A DNA stretch of 64,000 bases from the NCBI GenBank assembly GCA_963850915.1, contig CAWKND010000005.1, positions 124,001 to 188,000 on the forward strand. Reading direction: 5' to 3'. The stretch is from CAVTWH01 sp963850915 (GTDB lineage Bacteria; Actinomycetota; Actinomycetes; Mycobacteriales; Micromonosporaceae). Under the pieces are notes generated by a model. It saw only the letters and a program-made list of their open reading frames with translations, had not been told where the DNA came from and ran no database searches. Position 1 is the stretch's first letter, and each line of letters opens with the position of its first letter. Both the position numbers and the translations under genes were made by a program. Below are positions 45,147 to 54,054 of this stretch, piece by piece.

Positions 45147-47597
45147 CTAGATGGAGTTGATCCGGGTCCAGTGCAGTGTGCGGTCGCCTTCGTTGCCTCT
45201 CCACGCGACGAAGGTGCCGCCCGGGCCGGCCGACCTGCCGTCCGCGCCGATCGGATCTGGGAGGGTCGCGACTGCTGGTCCGCCGACGGTCCCGGACTGG
45301 AAGATCGGCGCCTCGCCGCTGAAGGACAGCCCGTCGAAGAAGCTGGTGTGCAGCGGCCGCTCACCCGCGCCCTTCCAGACCAGCATGATGTCGCGGGGCC
45401 GAGCCACTGCCGAGGGCGCGGCGTCGGTGCGTACCGATTGCGGATCGCTACCGGTCACGAAGTCCGGGTAGGTGGCCTCGGTCGGGTCGCTCCATGATGC
45501 GTTGCCGTCGGTACCGAAGATCGAGAACAGTAGTTTCTCGCTGCCCGCGTCCTTCCAGAACAGGAATACCCGTTCGCGCCAGGCGACCACGGCCGGCCCG
45601 TGTGAGGTGTGCGCGTTCGGGACCGGGCTCTGGCCCGACCACTGCTCGTTGGTGGCGGGCGTGTCGAGGGTGGCGTAGAAGATCCGGTCGTCGGCGCCGG
45701 CTCCCTTCCAGGTCATGTAGGTCCGGTTGCCGAGGGTGGCCAGCGACGGCGCGGCGCTGGTGCCGAAGGCGGTGCGCTGGGATGTCGCTCCGCCGCTGAG
45801 GAGGAACGGGCCGTCGGGCGAGGCTTGTCGGGACCAGAACAGTCCGGGGCTGTCGCCCGGCCCTTTCCATGCCATCAGGAGTCGGCTACCGATGTCCACG
45901 CCGAACTGGGCGTTGTCGACCGCTGTCAACCCGGGGCTGTGCGAGGAGGTACCGACCCCGGCATCGCGCTGCGGCGTCCAGCTGCCGCCCAGGAACTCGG
46001 CGTGGAAGATGGTCTCGTCGTCCAGCGGTCCACGCCAGAGCATCTGCGGTATGTAGTTCGGGTCGCGGTGTACGACGTGCATGCTCGGCCGGTCGTTGGT
46101 GGCCCGGTCGAGGAGGTCCTGGCGGGGCAGCCAGCCGTACAGCACCGCGAACGCCTTGCGGGCCAGGTCGTCGATGACCGGGGCCGAGCCGGTGTCGAAG
46201 GGGAACATGAGGCTGCCGCGTACGCCGCTGTGCCCCAGTCCCAGCATGTGTCCGCCCTCGTGGAGCGTGTCGAACCGGAGCCGCTCCAGGGATGGGGTTT
46301 TCCGTTTGTTGTACCGGATGATGCCGTGCTCGGGCGGCTTGGCGGCGGCCACCACGTCGGTGTCGTCCGGCTGGGGTGGGTTGAAGCTGCCCGGGTCGAT
46401 GAAGGTCGCCTGGATCTCGGCTGGCTGCCCCTTCGGAACGTGGTGGAAGGTGAAGTACCCCTGCCCGGTCGCGCTGACCGTGGCGCTTTCCTCGCGCCAC
46501 ATGTCCAGTGCCGACCGGATCGTCGACTCGACGTCGGACAGTGACCCGTCGGCACTCATCGCCCCGTCGGTGTCGACGGAGACCCGCAGATCGCCCCGGT
46601 TCCACCGGCCGCCCCAGGCGCCGTAGGTCAGCGGGCCACCGTCGGGCTGTACCCCGGTATCGAAGTCGCAGAATCGGACCGGCCCCTGCAGCGGGTCGCG
46701 GAAATCGGCCAGGCTGGGCGGGATCGCGGCCCCGATGCTGGCGAGGCGGTCCAGTGCGGCCCGGGCGCCGGACACATCGGCCCCGATCCGGGTACGCGCA
46801 GCGACCGCCGCGGCCCACACCTGCTGGGCATTGTCGACGGCGGCCGCCACCGCGGCGTCACCGCCGGCCGGTACCTCGGGATCCGACCACGCTCCGGTGA
46901 CCACCTCGACCGCTGCCCGCTGGGACACCGCGGAGGCCGCCAGGTGCCCGTCGGCGGCGTCCGCGACGGCCCGCTCGATGAGCTGCCGAGACAGGGAAGA
47001 AACCGCACCCCATGCCGTCCAGGCCGCGTCCTGCAGCGCGCCAGCGCCGTCGACAAGATCCGCCGGGGTACCCAAGGGGAAGCCCCCGAGCTGCAGGAAC
47101 ACGCCGTCCGGACCGCTGCCGTCACCGAAGTTGGGGGTGAGCGTGAAGGTCAACGACGGAAACAGCCCACTGATCGCAACAGTTCCGTTGGAGTCGCTCA
47201 GTCCAAGCGATCCGTCCGGCAGTACCGGCGGGTTCGCCGCCGTACCGGTCACCGTGGCACCGGAGACATGCAACCCTTGGTCGCCACTGATCCGGGTCAC
47301 CGCCGTACCGGCGGGCAGGGCAAGGACCGAGCCGAGCGAGCCCAGGAACAGGACCGGATCTCGTACCGGCGCGCCGAACGTCAACGTGAACACGTGTCCG
47401 GGTGCCCCGGCGATCTCCACCATGCCGGTCGCGGCCAACCGCGGACTGAACTCCGGCCCGGAGAAGTTGGGGTAGTCGTCGTGCAGGTAGAACGCCGTAC
47501 CCATCGGCCCCACCAGCGTCACGTCTACACCGGACAACACTCCGGTCGCGCCTGCCGGACCCGCGGTTGCCCAGTGCGCAAAATCCATACCGTCCAC
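45147..47597 (-). CDS. Matrixin-like zinc metalloprotease with C-terminal beta-propeller
   Basis: 816 residues. The central domain has HEGGHMLGLGHS (near 447), the HExxHxxGxxH zinc site of matrixins/metzincins, followed by SLMFPF as the Met-turn region. The N-terminal 190 residues are beta-rich and unrecognised. The C-terminal 300 residues contain repeated FWSRQ/MTWKGAGADDRIFYA/LFWKDAGSEKLLFSIF/MLVWKGAGERPLHTSF motifs of a BNR/sialidase-like propeller. No signal peptide or membrane helix is seen, so secretion is unexplained. Start GTG 47597 or ATG 47588. Confidence 0.8.
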   Translation of the reverse strand: MDGMDFAHWATAGPAGATGVLSGVDVTLVGPMGTAFYLHDDYPNFSGPEFSPRLAATGMVEIAGAPGHVFTLTFGAPVRDPVLFLGSLGSVLALPAGTAVTRISGDQGLHVSGATVTGTAANPPVLPDGSLGLSDSNGTVAISGLFPSLTFTLTPNFGDGSGPDGVFLQLGGFPLGTPADLVDGAGALQDAAWTAWGAVSSLSRQLIERAVADAADGHLAASAVSQRAAVEVVTGAWSDPEVPAGGDAAVAAAVDNAQQVWAAAVAARTRIGADVSGARAALDRLASIGAAIPPSLADFRDPLQGPVRFCDFDTGVQPDGGPLTYGAWGGRWNRGDLRVSVDTDGAMSADGSLSDVESTIRSALDMWREESATVSATGQGYFTFHHVPKGQPAEIQATFIDPGSFNPPQPDDTDVVAAAKPPEHGIIRYNKRKTPSLERLRFDTLHEGGHMLGLGHSGVRGSLMFPFDTGSAPVIDDLARKAFAVLYGWLPRQDLLDRATNDRPSMHVVHRDPNYIPQMLWRGPLDDETIFHAEFLGGSWTPQRDAGVGTSSHSPGLTAVDNAQFGVDIGSRLLMAWKGPGDSPGLFWSRQASPDGPFLLSGGATSQRTAFGTSAAPSLATLGNRTYMTWKGAGADDRIFYATLDTPATNEQWSGQSPVPNAHTSHGPAVVAWRERVFLFWKDAGSEKLLFSIFGTDGNASWSDPTEATYPDFVTGSDPQSVRTDAAPSAVARPRDIMLVWKGAGERPLHTSFFDGLSFSGEAPIFQSGTVGGPAVATLPDPIGADGRSAGPGGTFVAWRGNEGDRTLHWTRINSI

Positions 47598-47681
47598 TAT
47601 GCGGCCAACCGCTTCCCGCCACGGTCATCGGAGTGGATTGCCGGTGCAGGCCAGTCTGGGGAGCCCAGCGAAGAGACCCCT

Positions 47682-47858
47682 TCACCCGTCGACGGGCATC
47701 GGCTGCCATTCGTCGCTCAGATGTCGTGCCGCCTCCGCCAAGGTCAACGCGTTCGCCTCGCATGTGGCCGACAGCCAGCAGAATCGGCCCTCGGCGCCAC
47801 CGCTACGTACCTGTACTGCCCAGCCGGTATCAGCTGTGAAGTACACGAAAACATCCAA
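47682..47858 (-). CDS. Small hypothetical protein (58 aa)
   Basis: From TTG 47858 the frame reads MDVFVYFTADTGWAVQVRSGGAEGRFCWLSATCEANALTLAEAARHLSDEWQPMPVDG, with natural composition. The frame is open further upstream to 47975 but less protein-like. I do not recognise a family; whether it is expressed is unclear. Confidence 0.35.
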   Translation of the reverse strand: MDVFVYFTADTGWAVQVRSGGAEGRFCWLSATCEANALTLAEAARHLSDEWQPMPVDG

Positions 47859-48041
47859 CCGGGTTAAACGGTCCGATCGACCATTCCACCACCAGTGCGC
47901 TCGGTCTCGACTCGACAGCCGTCCGCACGGCCCAGTGTCATCGACATGCACGCCGCACCCCCCGGGCTCAATCACTCGTACAAATGTACGACACGGCGTG
48001 GCTGCGCTGTCAATCGCGATGGACCGGCCTTACCGCTGATT

Positions 48042-48056
48042 TGAGGTTCAACCTCA
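48042..48056. promoter_or_regulatory. 15-bp palindrome, MerR-type operator-like
   Basis: TGAGGTT-c-AACCTCA is a perfect palindrome in a 274-base gap without genes (47859-48132). The GAGG...CCTC form resembles operators of MerR-family regulators. No MerR gene is adjacent, so function is a guess. Confidence 0.35.
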
Positions 48057-48066
48057 GCCTGAACGT

Positions 48067-48099
48067 GCCGGGCGGGACTCCGTCAGAGTCCTGCCCGGC
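48067..48099 (-). terminator. 14-bp hairpin terminator after the GNAT-DinB gene
   Basis: GCCGGGCGGGACTC (48067-48080), loop cgtca and GAGTCCTGCCCGGC (48086-48099) pair with a single G-T wobble. It begins 33 bases beyond the stop of the minus-strand gene. Confidence 0.75.
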
Positions 48100-48132
48100 A
48101 GCCGGCTGGTCAGGTGCCGCGCGGCGCGCTGG

Positions 48133-48987
48133 TCAGCGGCCCGTGGCACCGTCGATCTGCTCGCGCAGGATGTCGGCGTGACCGGCGTGCCGACCGACCT
48201 CCTCGACCAGGTGAACCAGAATCCAGCGCAGCGGGACGTCGGCCATATCGGGGTCGGCGGACTTCGTGTCGACGTCGTCGCATGCGCGAATCAGCGCGTC
48301 GACCCGCTCACCCGTGGCGCGGGCCGCCACGGCAACCGACTCGACAGTGTCGCCCGGCCGCGGGAACTCGTGCGGTGGCTGCTGCGGGTCGCCGGCCCAG
48401 CGGTTCACTACCCACACGTGTTCGGTCTGGGCGACGTGCATGACGAGACCGATCAGGTTCGTACCGGAGGCCACGAAGGTACGCCGGGCATCGGTCTCGG
48501 ACAGGCCTTCCAGCTTGCCGATCAACGACTCGCGCAGATATCCCAGGAACGCGAGCAGGGTGTCCCGCTCGCCGGACAGGACCCGTGGCGGTCGCCGGTC
48601 GGTCGGCGATGGGGTGGTGTCGTAGATTGACGAGATTCCTGGGCGGGACGCCAACTCGGCAGACAGCGCGCCGGCTACCGCCTTCTCGAAACCGCGCGCC
48701 CGGTACGGTGCCGCGACCGTGTATATGTACAGCCCTGTCTCGCCGTCGACCATCGCGCCGGCATCCCCGACGACGGTGCCGTCGAGGGTGACGAGCCAGC
48801 CTTCGATATGCCCGGCGGCGATCATTTCCAGACCCTCGCCCTCGGGATCTGGCCAGCCCTCGCCTGGCGCGAGGCCGGTCCGGTCGCCGTCAACGATCGC
48901 ACGTGCGCTGGCCGCGGTGATCGGTGCGAGTTCGAGCTCGCCGGCTTGCAGTACGGTGCGCTCCACAGCTGTCCCCTCGTCGGTCAT
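48133..48987 (-). CDS. GNAT-DinB fusion protein
   Basis: 284 residues. Residues 1-120 form a small acetyltransferase-like domain (GLYIYTVAAPYRARGFEKAVAGALSAEL, a degenerate GNAT motif A). Residues 150-280 are a DinB/DUF664 helical bundle (LGYLRESLIGKLEGLSETDARRTFVASGTNLIGLVMHVAQTEHVWV...ILVHLVEEVGRHAGHADILREQIDG) with conserved His residues that bind metal. DinB proteins are thiol-dependent transferases in mycothiol bacteria. ATG 48987 is the likely start. Confidence 0.8.
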   Translation of the reverse strand: MTDEGTAVERTVLQAGELELAPITAASARAIVDGDRTGLAPGEGWPDPEGEGLEMIAAGHIEGWLVTLDGTVVGDAGAMVDGETGLYIYTVAAPYRARGFEKAVAGALSAELASRPGISSIYDTTPSPTDRRPPRVLSGERDTLLAFLGYLRESLIGKLEGLSETDARRTFVASGTNLIGLVMHVAQTEHVWVVNRWAGDPQQPPHEFPRPGDTVESVAVAARATGERVDALIRACDDVDTKSADPDMADVPLRWILVHLVEEVGRHAGHADILREQIDGATGR

Positions 48988-49150
48988 GTGACGCCGCGCA
49001 TCGTATGGGCCACCCCCGACAATTCGCGTGATGAGCCCGACCGGCGTCAAACGCCAGCTCGCAGACCCGCTGGAAACCGTAGGCGGGCGAAGCCCATGTC
49101 CAGCCGACCGATATCAACCCGTGCGGGGACCATGGCATGGTCCTGGCGGA

Positions 49151-49726
49151 TCAACGTCGGGACGGTAGGACGAGTTCAAGAGGAACGACTCTGCACCGCT
49201 CCGCGAGCGGGAATCGGCTCAGTACGTCGGGGATCGAATGGGCGATGTACGTGGCGGACGGCCCGTACAGGTAGAGCGCGGTCTCTCGTGGGCCTTGCCA
49301 CCAGGACTGCATGTGGCCGTCCGCACCGAGGCGTTCGAGCAGGGCCGCTATGAGGTCGTTGATGTCGCCGGTCGCGTATGTCTTGTCGGGTAGGTCCGTG
49401 CCGTTGAGGTAGACCGCGAGCCCTTCGGTGGTGCCGAAAGAAATCGGTTCGTCCTCGTCCAACCGTGCCCGCGAACCCTTCGGCGCGCCGGCAGCCTCGA
49501 GTGTGGCGACCACCAAGGCCAGCACAACCTCCGCGTTACCCTCGACATCCAGGTCGATGTCGCTGCAGGCAGGCTCCCGGTCAGCAGTCAACAGCGTGCC
49601 CCCGCCGCTGATGCGGCTGCCCGGAGCCTTGGTATCGAGGACTTTCTGCAGAGGATCTTCGTACCGGCCGCCACGGTCGAGTGCACGTAGTCGGGCGTTC
49701 AGGGTGATCGACAAACGGCCGGGCAT
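49151..49726 (-). CDS. Hypothetical protein (191 aa)
   Basis: ATG-started frame giving a well-composed, soluble protein (MPGRLSITLNARLRALDRGGRYEDPLQKVLDTKAPGSRISGGGTLLTADREPACSDIDLDVEG). The GGGTLL...E...SDIDLDVEG pattern and the later ALYLYGPSATYIAHSIPDVL segment look like a conserved actinobacterial family, but I cannot name it. There is no signal peptide. It sits near an Imm7-type gene, so an immunity-like role is possible. Confidence 0.65.
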   Translation of the reverse strand: MPGRLSITLNARLRALDRGGRYEDPLQKVLDTKAPGSRISGGGTLLTADREPACSDIDLDVEGNAEVVLALVVATLEAAGAPKGSRARLDEDEPISFGTTEGLAVYLNGTDLPDKTYATGDINDLIAALLERLGADGHMQSWWQGPRETALYLYGPSATYIAHSIPDVLSRFPLAERCRVVPLELVLPSRR

Positions 49727-49911
49727 GCGGGAACGCTACCCAGCCTGGCGTCTGCGGCACCACCAGGGTCGACCGGGCTGTGACCAGCTCAATCAATGCA
49801 TACATCTGCCCCGGACGTTGCCTTGATCAACGCTGGAATGTGCCGAGGCGGTCGGCGTCGACTTGAGACATGGTGCGGCTGTGCTGGCTGTGCGCGAACT
49901 CAATGGTTCGG

Positions 49912-50316
49912 TCAGGGATGACTGTCTCTGTCTTCGACGAGATCAACGTGGGGGGAGAGGCTGTCGTCTTGTTCGAGGTGGATGTGGCCTCGGCGCATCA
50001 CCCACCGTTGCCACGGCCGCTGGATGTGGTCGTGATCGAAGCAGTACATGATGCCGTACGAGCCGGGTGCCGCAGCCGCGATGGCCTGGAAGAGTTCCAC
50101 GGGGCGTGGGCTGGGATGGTTGTGGCTGCCGGCGAGCCAGACATGGCAAGCACCGTTGACTAGCCGAAGGTCCGCGACCTCATTGGAGTCCTGTAGCTGG
50201 CCGGCGAGCAGCCGTTGGACTGCGGATCGTCGTTCTCGATCTTCGCGTTCAGCGTTCCGATCGTCGGCAACGGTGAAGTTCCCGACGATCGACGCCCAGC
50301 CGTGCCACTCGAACAT
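49912..50316 (-). CDS. Imm7-family immunity protein
   Basis: 134 residues starting MFEWHGWASIVGNFTVADD and containing CHVWLAGSHNHPS...PGSYGIMYCFDHDH. The MxExHGW start followed by an internal YG-rich strand is the pattern I associate with Imm7 immunity proteins, which neutralise toxins of polymorphic secretion systems. No cognate toxin gene is adjacent, so it appears to be an orphan immunity gene. It is transcribed alone. Confidence 0.65.
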   Translation of the reverse strand: MFEWHGWASIVGNFTVADDRNAEREDRERRSAVQRLLAGQLQDSNEVADLRLVNGACHVWLAGSHNHPSPRPVELFQAIAAAAPGSYGIMYCFDHDHIQRPWQRWVMRRGHIHLEQDDSLSPHVDLVEDRDSHP

Positions 50317-50473
50317 GACTCGATCCTGCCAGTCCCGCCACCCGAGCAGTCGGCATCCGTCCTGTCCTGGTTACCTGGATCGCCAACCACGAGGCAACAC
50401 CCTGGACGGCCAAGATTCGCGGCGGCTGCGCTGGTGGCGAACGCGGACGGTTAGCAGTGGACCTCCCGGAGCA

Positions 50474-51229
50474 TCACGCATACTCCTGTTCCAGGATGGC
50501 CAGGTCGCGGTCGGCGAACTGCACGTGCGCCCACTCGTCGCTGAAGATGACTTGCAGGCACTTAAGGGCCGTACGTTCGGCGGGCGGCGGGCAGCCGATC
50601 GCGTTGTTCGGCCCCCGCACCCTGTCCAGCTCCTCCTGCGTAACCTCGGCCAGATATGCGCGCAGATCGGCGATCCGCTCGGCGCGCACGGCGAGGATTT
50701 CGCCGAGGGTGGGCGCGGCCGACTCGTCGATGCCGAACTCGGCGCCGTTGGTGGTGAACGATGCGGGCACACCGATCGGATGGAACGGGTTCGGGCGAAG
50801 GGCCGCCGCGTGGCCATACCACGCGTCCACGACGAAGATCGCGTGGCGCAGCGTTTGAGCGAGCGACCACTCGTCGTTCACTGACCTGTAGACGGCTTCC
50901 TCCGGAAGCTTGCTTGCGCGTCGTAGCGTCGCTTGCCAAAGCTCCTCGATCACATCCACCGCATCGCGCATCGTCTCGGGTGTGGTCGGCCGCAGTCGCA
51001 GCCGTTCGGGGTGCAGGCGATCCAGCTCGGCCTCGATCAACGGCATGACCTCCACGCCGTTGACCCGCAGTCCGTTGATCGCCCCGTCGATGTCGGCATT
51101 TAACAGCAGCACGCCACGCATCCGGGCGCCGCTGAAATCCACCTCGCGGAAGGTCGCGCTGGCCATTGACAGGTCGATGAACTCCGCACCCTCGTAGTCG
51201 GGCTGCTGCACGAATCGCGTCATCGGCAC
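50474..51229 (-). CDS. DinB-family protein with N-terminal pentapeptide-like segment
   Basis: 251 residues. N-terminus FIDLSMASATFREVDFSGARMRGVLLLNADIDG resembles a short pentapeptide-repeat stretch. The remainder (AVDVIEELWQATLRRASKLPEEAVYRSVNDEWSLAQTLRHAIFVVDAWYGHAAAL...VIFSDEWAHVQFADRDLAIL) is a DinB four-helix bundle with metal-binding His. Such proteins act as mycothiol- or bacillithiol-dependent transferases. Start GTG 51229 or ATG 51223. Confidence 0.8.
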   Translation of the reverse strand: MPMTRFVQQPDYEGAEFIDLSMASATFREVDFSGARMRGVLLLNADIDGAINGLRVNGVEVMPLIEAELDRLHPERLRLRPTTPETMRDAVDVIEELWQATLRRASKLPEEAVYRSVNDEWSLAQTLRHAIFVVDAWYGHAAALRPNPFHPIGVPASFTTNGAEFGIDESAAPTLGEILAVRAERIADLRAYLAEVTQEELDRVRGPNNAIGCPPPAERTALKCLQVIFSDEWAHVQFADRDLAILEQEYA

Positions 51230-51397
51230 ATCGTAGGAGCCCGGTACGACAAGACCACCAAATCAAGATCCCAGCATTGGGCTGCCCGGAGGTATCCGGA
51301 CAGGGGTTCCATTTGGGACCATTGACCGGGAGCGGAGGAGATAGTAGTGGCACGAGTGAAGAGGAGAAAATACCGGTCAACGATCTAGGATCCTGCC

Positions 51398-51979
51398 GTG
51401 AACGTGGACGAGTTCTGGGCGTTTGTTGAGGCATCGCGCCGGGCCGGACCGGGTCACGTGGAGCGTGAGGCGTTCCTGGGGGAGCGACTGCGTCGTGTAC
51501 CTCGGGTTCATCTGCTCGACTTTGTGCAGCATCTGTCCGCGACCCGTGAACCAGCCAACACCTACCGGCTCTGGCGGGCGGCCGACGTCATCATGGGTGG
51601 GCGCTGCGGCACAGACTCGTTCCACTACTTCCAGATGTGGCTCGTCGGGCTCGGCCGTAACACCCACGATGCCGCGACCACCAACCCTGACAGCCTTGCC
51701 GCCGTACCCGAGGTTGGCCGGTTGGCCGCGCTACCACGGCCATGGCGCGACGATGACTATCCGCAGTGGGAGTCACTGGAGTACGTCGCGTGCGCGGTGG
51801 GCGAGCAGCGCGCCGACATCGACGGCGACATCCGTGACGTGGTGACCCAAGAGCGCCGCGGGCACCTGCGGATGGACCCGAACCCGGACGACGCTGAATG
51901 GGGCGCTCTGAACACCGACACGGTGGCTCGACGGTACCCCCGTCTGTGGCTGCTTTTTGGTCAGCACTGGACCCTATAG
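51398..51979 (+). CDS. DUF4240 domain protein
   Basis: 193 residues. MNVDEFWAFVEASR, the DFVQHL segment, the central LWRAADVIMGGRCGTDSFHYFQMWLVGLGR and the C-terminal YPRLWLLFG define DUF4240, a family related to WGR/immunity-associated proteins of unknown function. The GTG start at 51398 is in the usual place. It stands alone between convergent and codirectional neighbours. Confidence 0.8.
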   Translation: MNVDEFWAFVEASRRAGPGHVEREAFLGERLRRVPRVHLLDFVQHLSATREPANTYRLWRAADVIMGGRCGTDSFHYFQMWLVGLGRNTHDAATTNPDSLAAVPEVGRLAALPRPWRDDDYPQWESLEYVACAVGEQRADIDGDIRDVVTQERRGHLRMDPNPDDAEWGALNTDTVARRYPRLWLLFGQHWTL

Positions 51980-52105
51980 GCCCGCAGCCGGCGGGCCGAG
52001 GTCGGGCAGACGGCAACGCGCCCGCGTTGCAGCCTCGAGTATCCGGATCTGCCGCATCCGGTGCCACGCTGGCGGTCTGTCATAGCCGACCGCTACCTTC
52101 GGGCC

Positions 52106-52564
52106 ATGACTGAAGGGTTGCGCTTGGCGGAGATCAGTAGGGACAACGTAGGTGACGCCTGCCGGCTCGTTGTCCGTCCTGACCAGGAGTCGTTCGTGGC
52201 GCCGGTGGCGGTCTCGCTCGCTGAGGCGTACGCGCAGCCCGATGTTGCTTGGCCACGACTGGTCTTCGACGGCGATGAACTGGTCGGATTCGTGATGGGT
52301 GCGTTCGAACCGGACTGCCCCATTGCATTCTTCCGCTGCGGGATCTGGCGGCTCAACATTGCCGCTGGTCAGCAGGGCAAGGGATATGGGCGGTTCGCCG
52401 TGCAAGGCGTACTGGACGAGGCGCGGCGTCGAGGTCAGGCTCGTGCGACTGTGCTGTGGGTGCCCGACCCGGGCGGTCCTGAGGGGTTCTACCTCAGGCT
52501 GGGCTTCCGCCCGACTGGAGAGCAGTTTCACGGACAGCTCGTCGGCGCGCGGCTCCTCGACTGA
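52106..52564 (+). CDS. GNAT-family N-acetyltransferase (SpeG-like)
   Basis: 152 residues. The acetyl-CoA site appears as RLNIAAGQQGKGYGRFAVQGVLDEAR (Q-x-x-G-x-G/A), and the end GGPEGFYLRLGFRPTGE is the usual motif B. It matches polyamine (spermidine/diamine)-type acetyltransferases in arrangement (SYAQPDVAWPRLVFDGDELVGFVMGAFE). ATG 52106 is the first in-frame start giving that N-terminus. The substrate is not known. Confidence 0.85.
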   Translation: MTEGLRLAEISRDNVGDACRLVVRPDQESFVAPVAVSLAEAYAQPDVAWPRLVFDGDELVGFVMGAFEPDCPIAFFRCGIWRLNIAAGQQGKGYGRFAVQGVLDEARRRGQARATVLWVPDPGGPEGFYLRLGFRPTGEQFHGQLVGARLLD

Positions 52565-52944
52565 GCACCCAGGTCGCCGCGTCGTTGCCTATGCTCATTT
52601 GCCGCCGACCGCGCATCCGCCCCCTACCCGCAACTGCCGGGAGCGTGCGTTGCTGTCGTTATGCGGCAGCCGTTGGATCGACGTCTGGGCGGATGGCACA
52701 CCGCCGGCGAACACATCACTCGCCGCGCGTCCCGCGCCGCCGCGGCCACCCTGCGCGCGGCTACCCACATCCAGCTACACCACAGCATCCTGATCTTCAC
52801 TGCGGTGACGGCCCAGGAGGTGAACGGCCGTGACTGACCTCAGCGCCGCCGGCGCCACCCCGACGCGGCCTCGGGCAGAGCGCCCGAGTACACCTCGGTG
52901 TGGCTGGTCGGCCAGGCGGTGTCCCATCGGCGACTAACCGAAGG
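52565..52944. other. Gap of 380 bases with no supported gene
   Basis: A frame from ATG 52659 encodes about 58 residues (MRQPLDRRLGGWHTAGEHI...) but lacks a ribosome site and any similarity I recognise. No hairpin or operator was seen. Confidence 0.35.
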
Positions 52945-53802
52945 TCAGGCGGTCGCGGCCGCGACCAGGAGCTGGCACGGGCCCTCGAAGCAGTCCCCGG
53001 TCTCGAACTGCCGGAGGGCATTGCCGACCTCGGCCCACACCTCGGCGCGGCGCGGCTCTGGTAGCCCGGACAGCATCTGGTGCAGGGCGCCGAACGATTC
53101 CTGCTCGAACTGTAGGCATGTCGCGGCGTCGGGCAGCCGCAACGGTGCGTCCACCGCCTCGACCACGACGTCGGTGAAGCCGGCGGCCGCCAGTTCCGCT
53201 GCGAGGACGCCGTCTCCGCCCAGTGCGAACGGACCGGGCTGCCCCGGAGCCGGAGGCGGCAGTTGCGCCGCGGCGCGGATCAGGCCCACCGGTACCGAGA
53301 AGAACCCGTTGCGGTCGGCCGGCCCGTACACGATCAGGCCGATACGCCCGCCGGGCTTCAGGGCCCGCCGCATGTCGGCCAGGGCCTGGGACCGGTCCGG
53401 GAAGTAGATCACTCCGAGTCGGCTGATCGCCGCGTCGAAGTGACCGGGCTCCACCTCCAGGTTCTCGCCGTCCATCACCGCCGTGCCGACAGTGGTGATG
53501 CCGGCCAGGGTGGCTCGCCGCTGCGCGTAGGCCAGGATCTCGCCCGAAATGTCGGTGGCCAGCACCCGACCGGTGGGCCCCACCCGCCGCGCCGCGTCGA
53601 TGGTCTGCCCGCCGGCGCCGGCGGCGACATCCAACACGGTGTCGCCGGCGCCTACCTGTGCCAGGTCCAGCATCCGGGTCGTCGCACCGGCCAACCAGTC
53701 GGTGAGCGTCGGGTCCCACCGGTCCCAGGCCGCCGCGGCGGTGTCCCACTGTGCCTTGGTCGTCGACTTGTAGGCGGTCGGATCGAACCTTGACGTGCTC
53801 AT
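52945..53802 (-). CDS. SAM-dependent class I methyltransferase (UbiE-like)
   Basis: 285 residues. YKSTTKAQWDTAAAAWDRWDPTLTDWL precedes SAM motif I VLDVAAGAGGQTIDAARRVG, then VLATDISGEIL, AVMDGENLEVEPGHFDAAISRLGVIYFPD (motif II/III) and LKPGGRIGLIVYG. The pattern is the UbiE/COQ5-like group. GAGGAGGA precedes ATG 53802. It forms a small operon behind the DUF1059 gene and is divergent from the SARP gene. The substrate is unknown. Confidence 0.88.
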   Translation of the reverse strand: MSTSRFDPTAYKSTTKAQWDTAAAAWDRWDPTLTDWLAGATTRMLDLAQVGAGDTVLDVAAGAGGQTIDAARRVGPTGRVLATDISGEILAYAQRRATLAGITTVGTAVMDGENLEVEPGHFDAAISRLGVIYFPDRSQALADMRRALKPGGRIGLIVYGPADRNGFFSVPVGLIRAAAQLPPPAPGQPGPFALGGDGVLAAELAAAGFTDVVVEAVDAPLRLPDAATCLQFEQESFGALHQMLSGLPEPRRAEVWAEVGNALRQFETGDCFEGPCQLLVAAATA

Positions 53803-53812
53803 CGTGTCCTCC

Positions 53813-53986
53813 TCATTGCGAGACGTCCTCGATCCAGCCGATCAAGGCGTCGCGGGAAACCGTGTCCAGCAGGACCGGGTGGTCCGTGGCCATGTGGGCC
53901 TGGATCGCGGTGATCACCGCGTCGTCGGTCGAGCCCTGCGCGACGTACCCGCACTCGCACCGAATGACCTTGGTGTGCTCCGCCAT
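53813..53986 (-). CDS. DUF1059 small protein
   Basis: 57 residues: MAEHTKVIRCECGYVAQGST, followed by a helical part ending WIEDVSQ. Begins with the C-x-C-G-Y element and continues DAVITAIQAHMATDHP, the pattern of DUF1059 proteins. The gene lies 10 bases upstream of the methyltransferase and has GGGAGC before its ATG. It is too short for usual ORF cut-offs. Confidence 0.8.
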   Translation of the reverse strand: MAEHTKVIRCECGYVAQGSTDDAVITAIQAHMATDHPVLLDTVSRDALIGWIEDVSQ

Positions 53987-53999
53987 GACCAGCTCCCGT

Positions 54000-54016
54000 T
54001 GATTGGTTCACAATCA
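54000..54016. promoter_or_regulatory. 17-bp inverted repeat in the divergent DUF1059/SARP promoter
   Basis: TGATTG-gttca-CAATCA has perfect 6-bp arms and lies 14-30 bases upstream of the DUF1059 start and about 40 bases upstream of the SARP start. It resembles ArsR/TetR-type operators. No such regulator is adjacent. Confidence 0.45.
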
Positions 54017-54054
54017 GTACGACACGACCATGTTGGCGCACGGTTGGGGAAACC

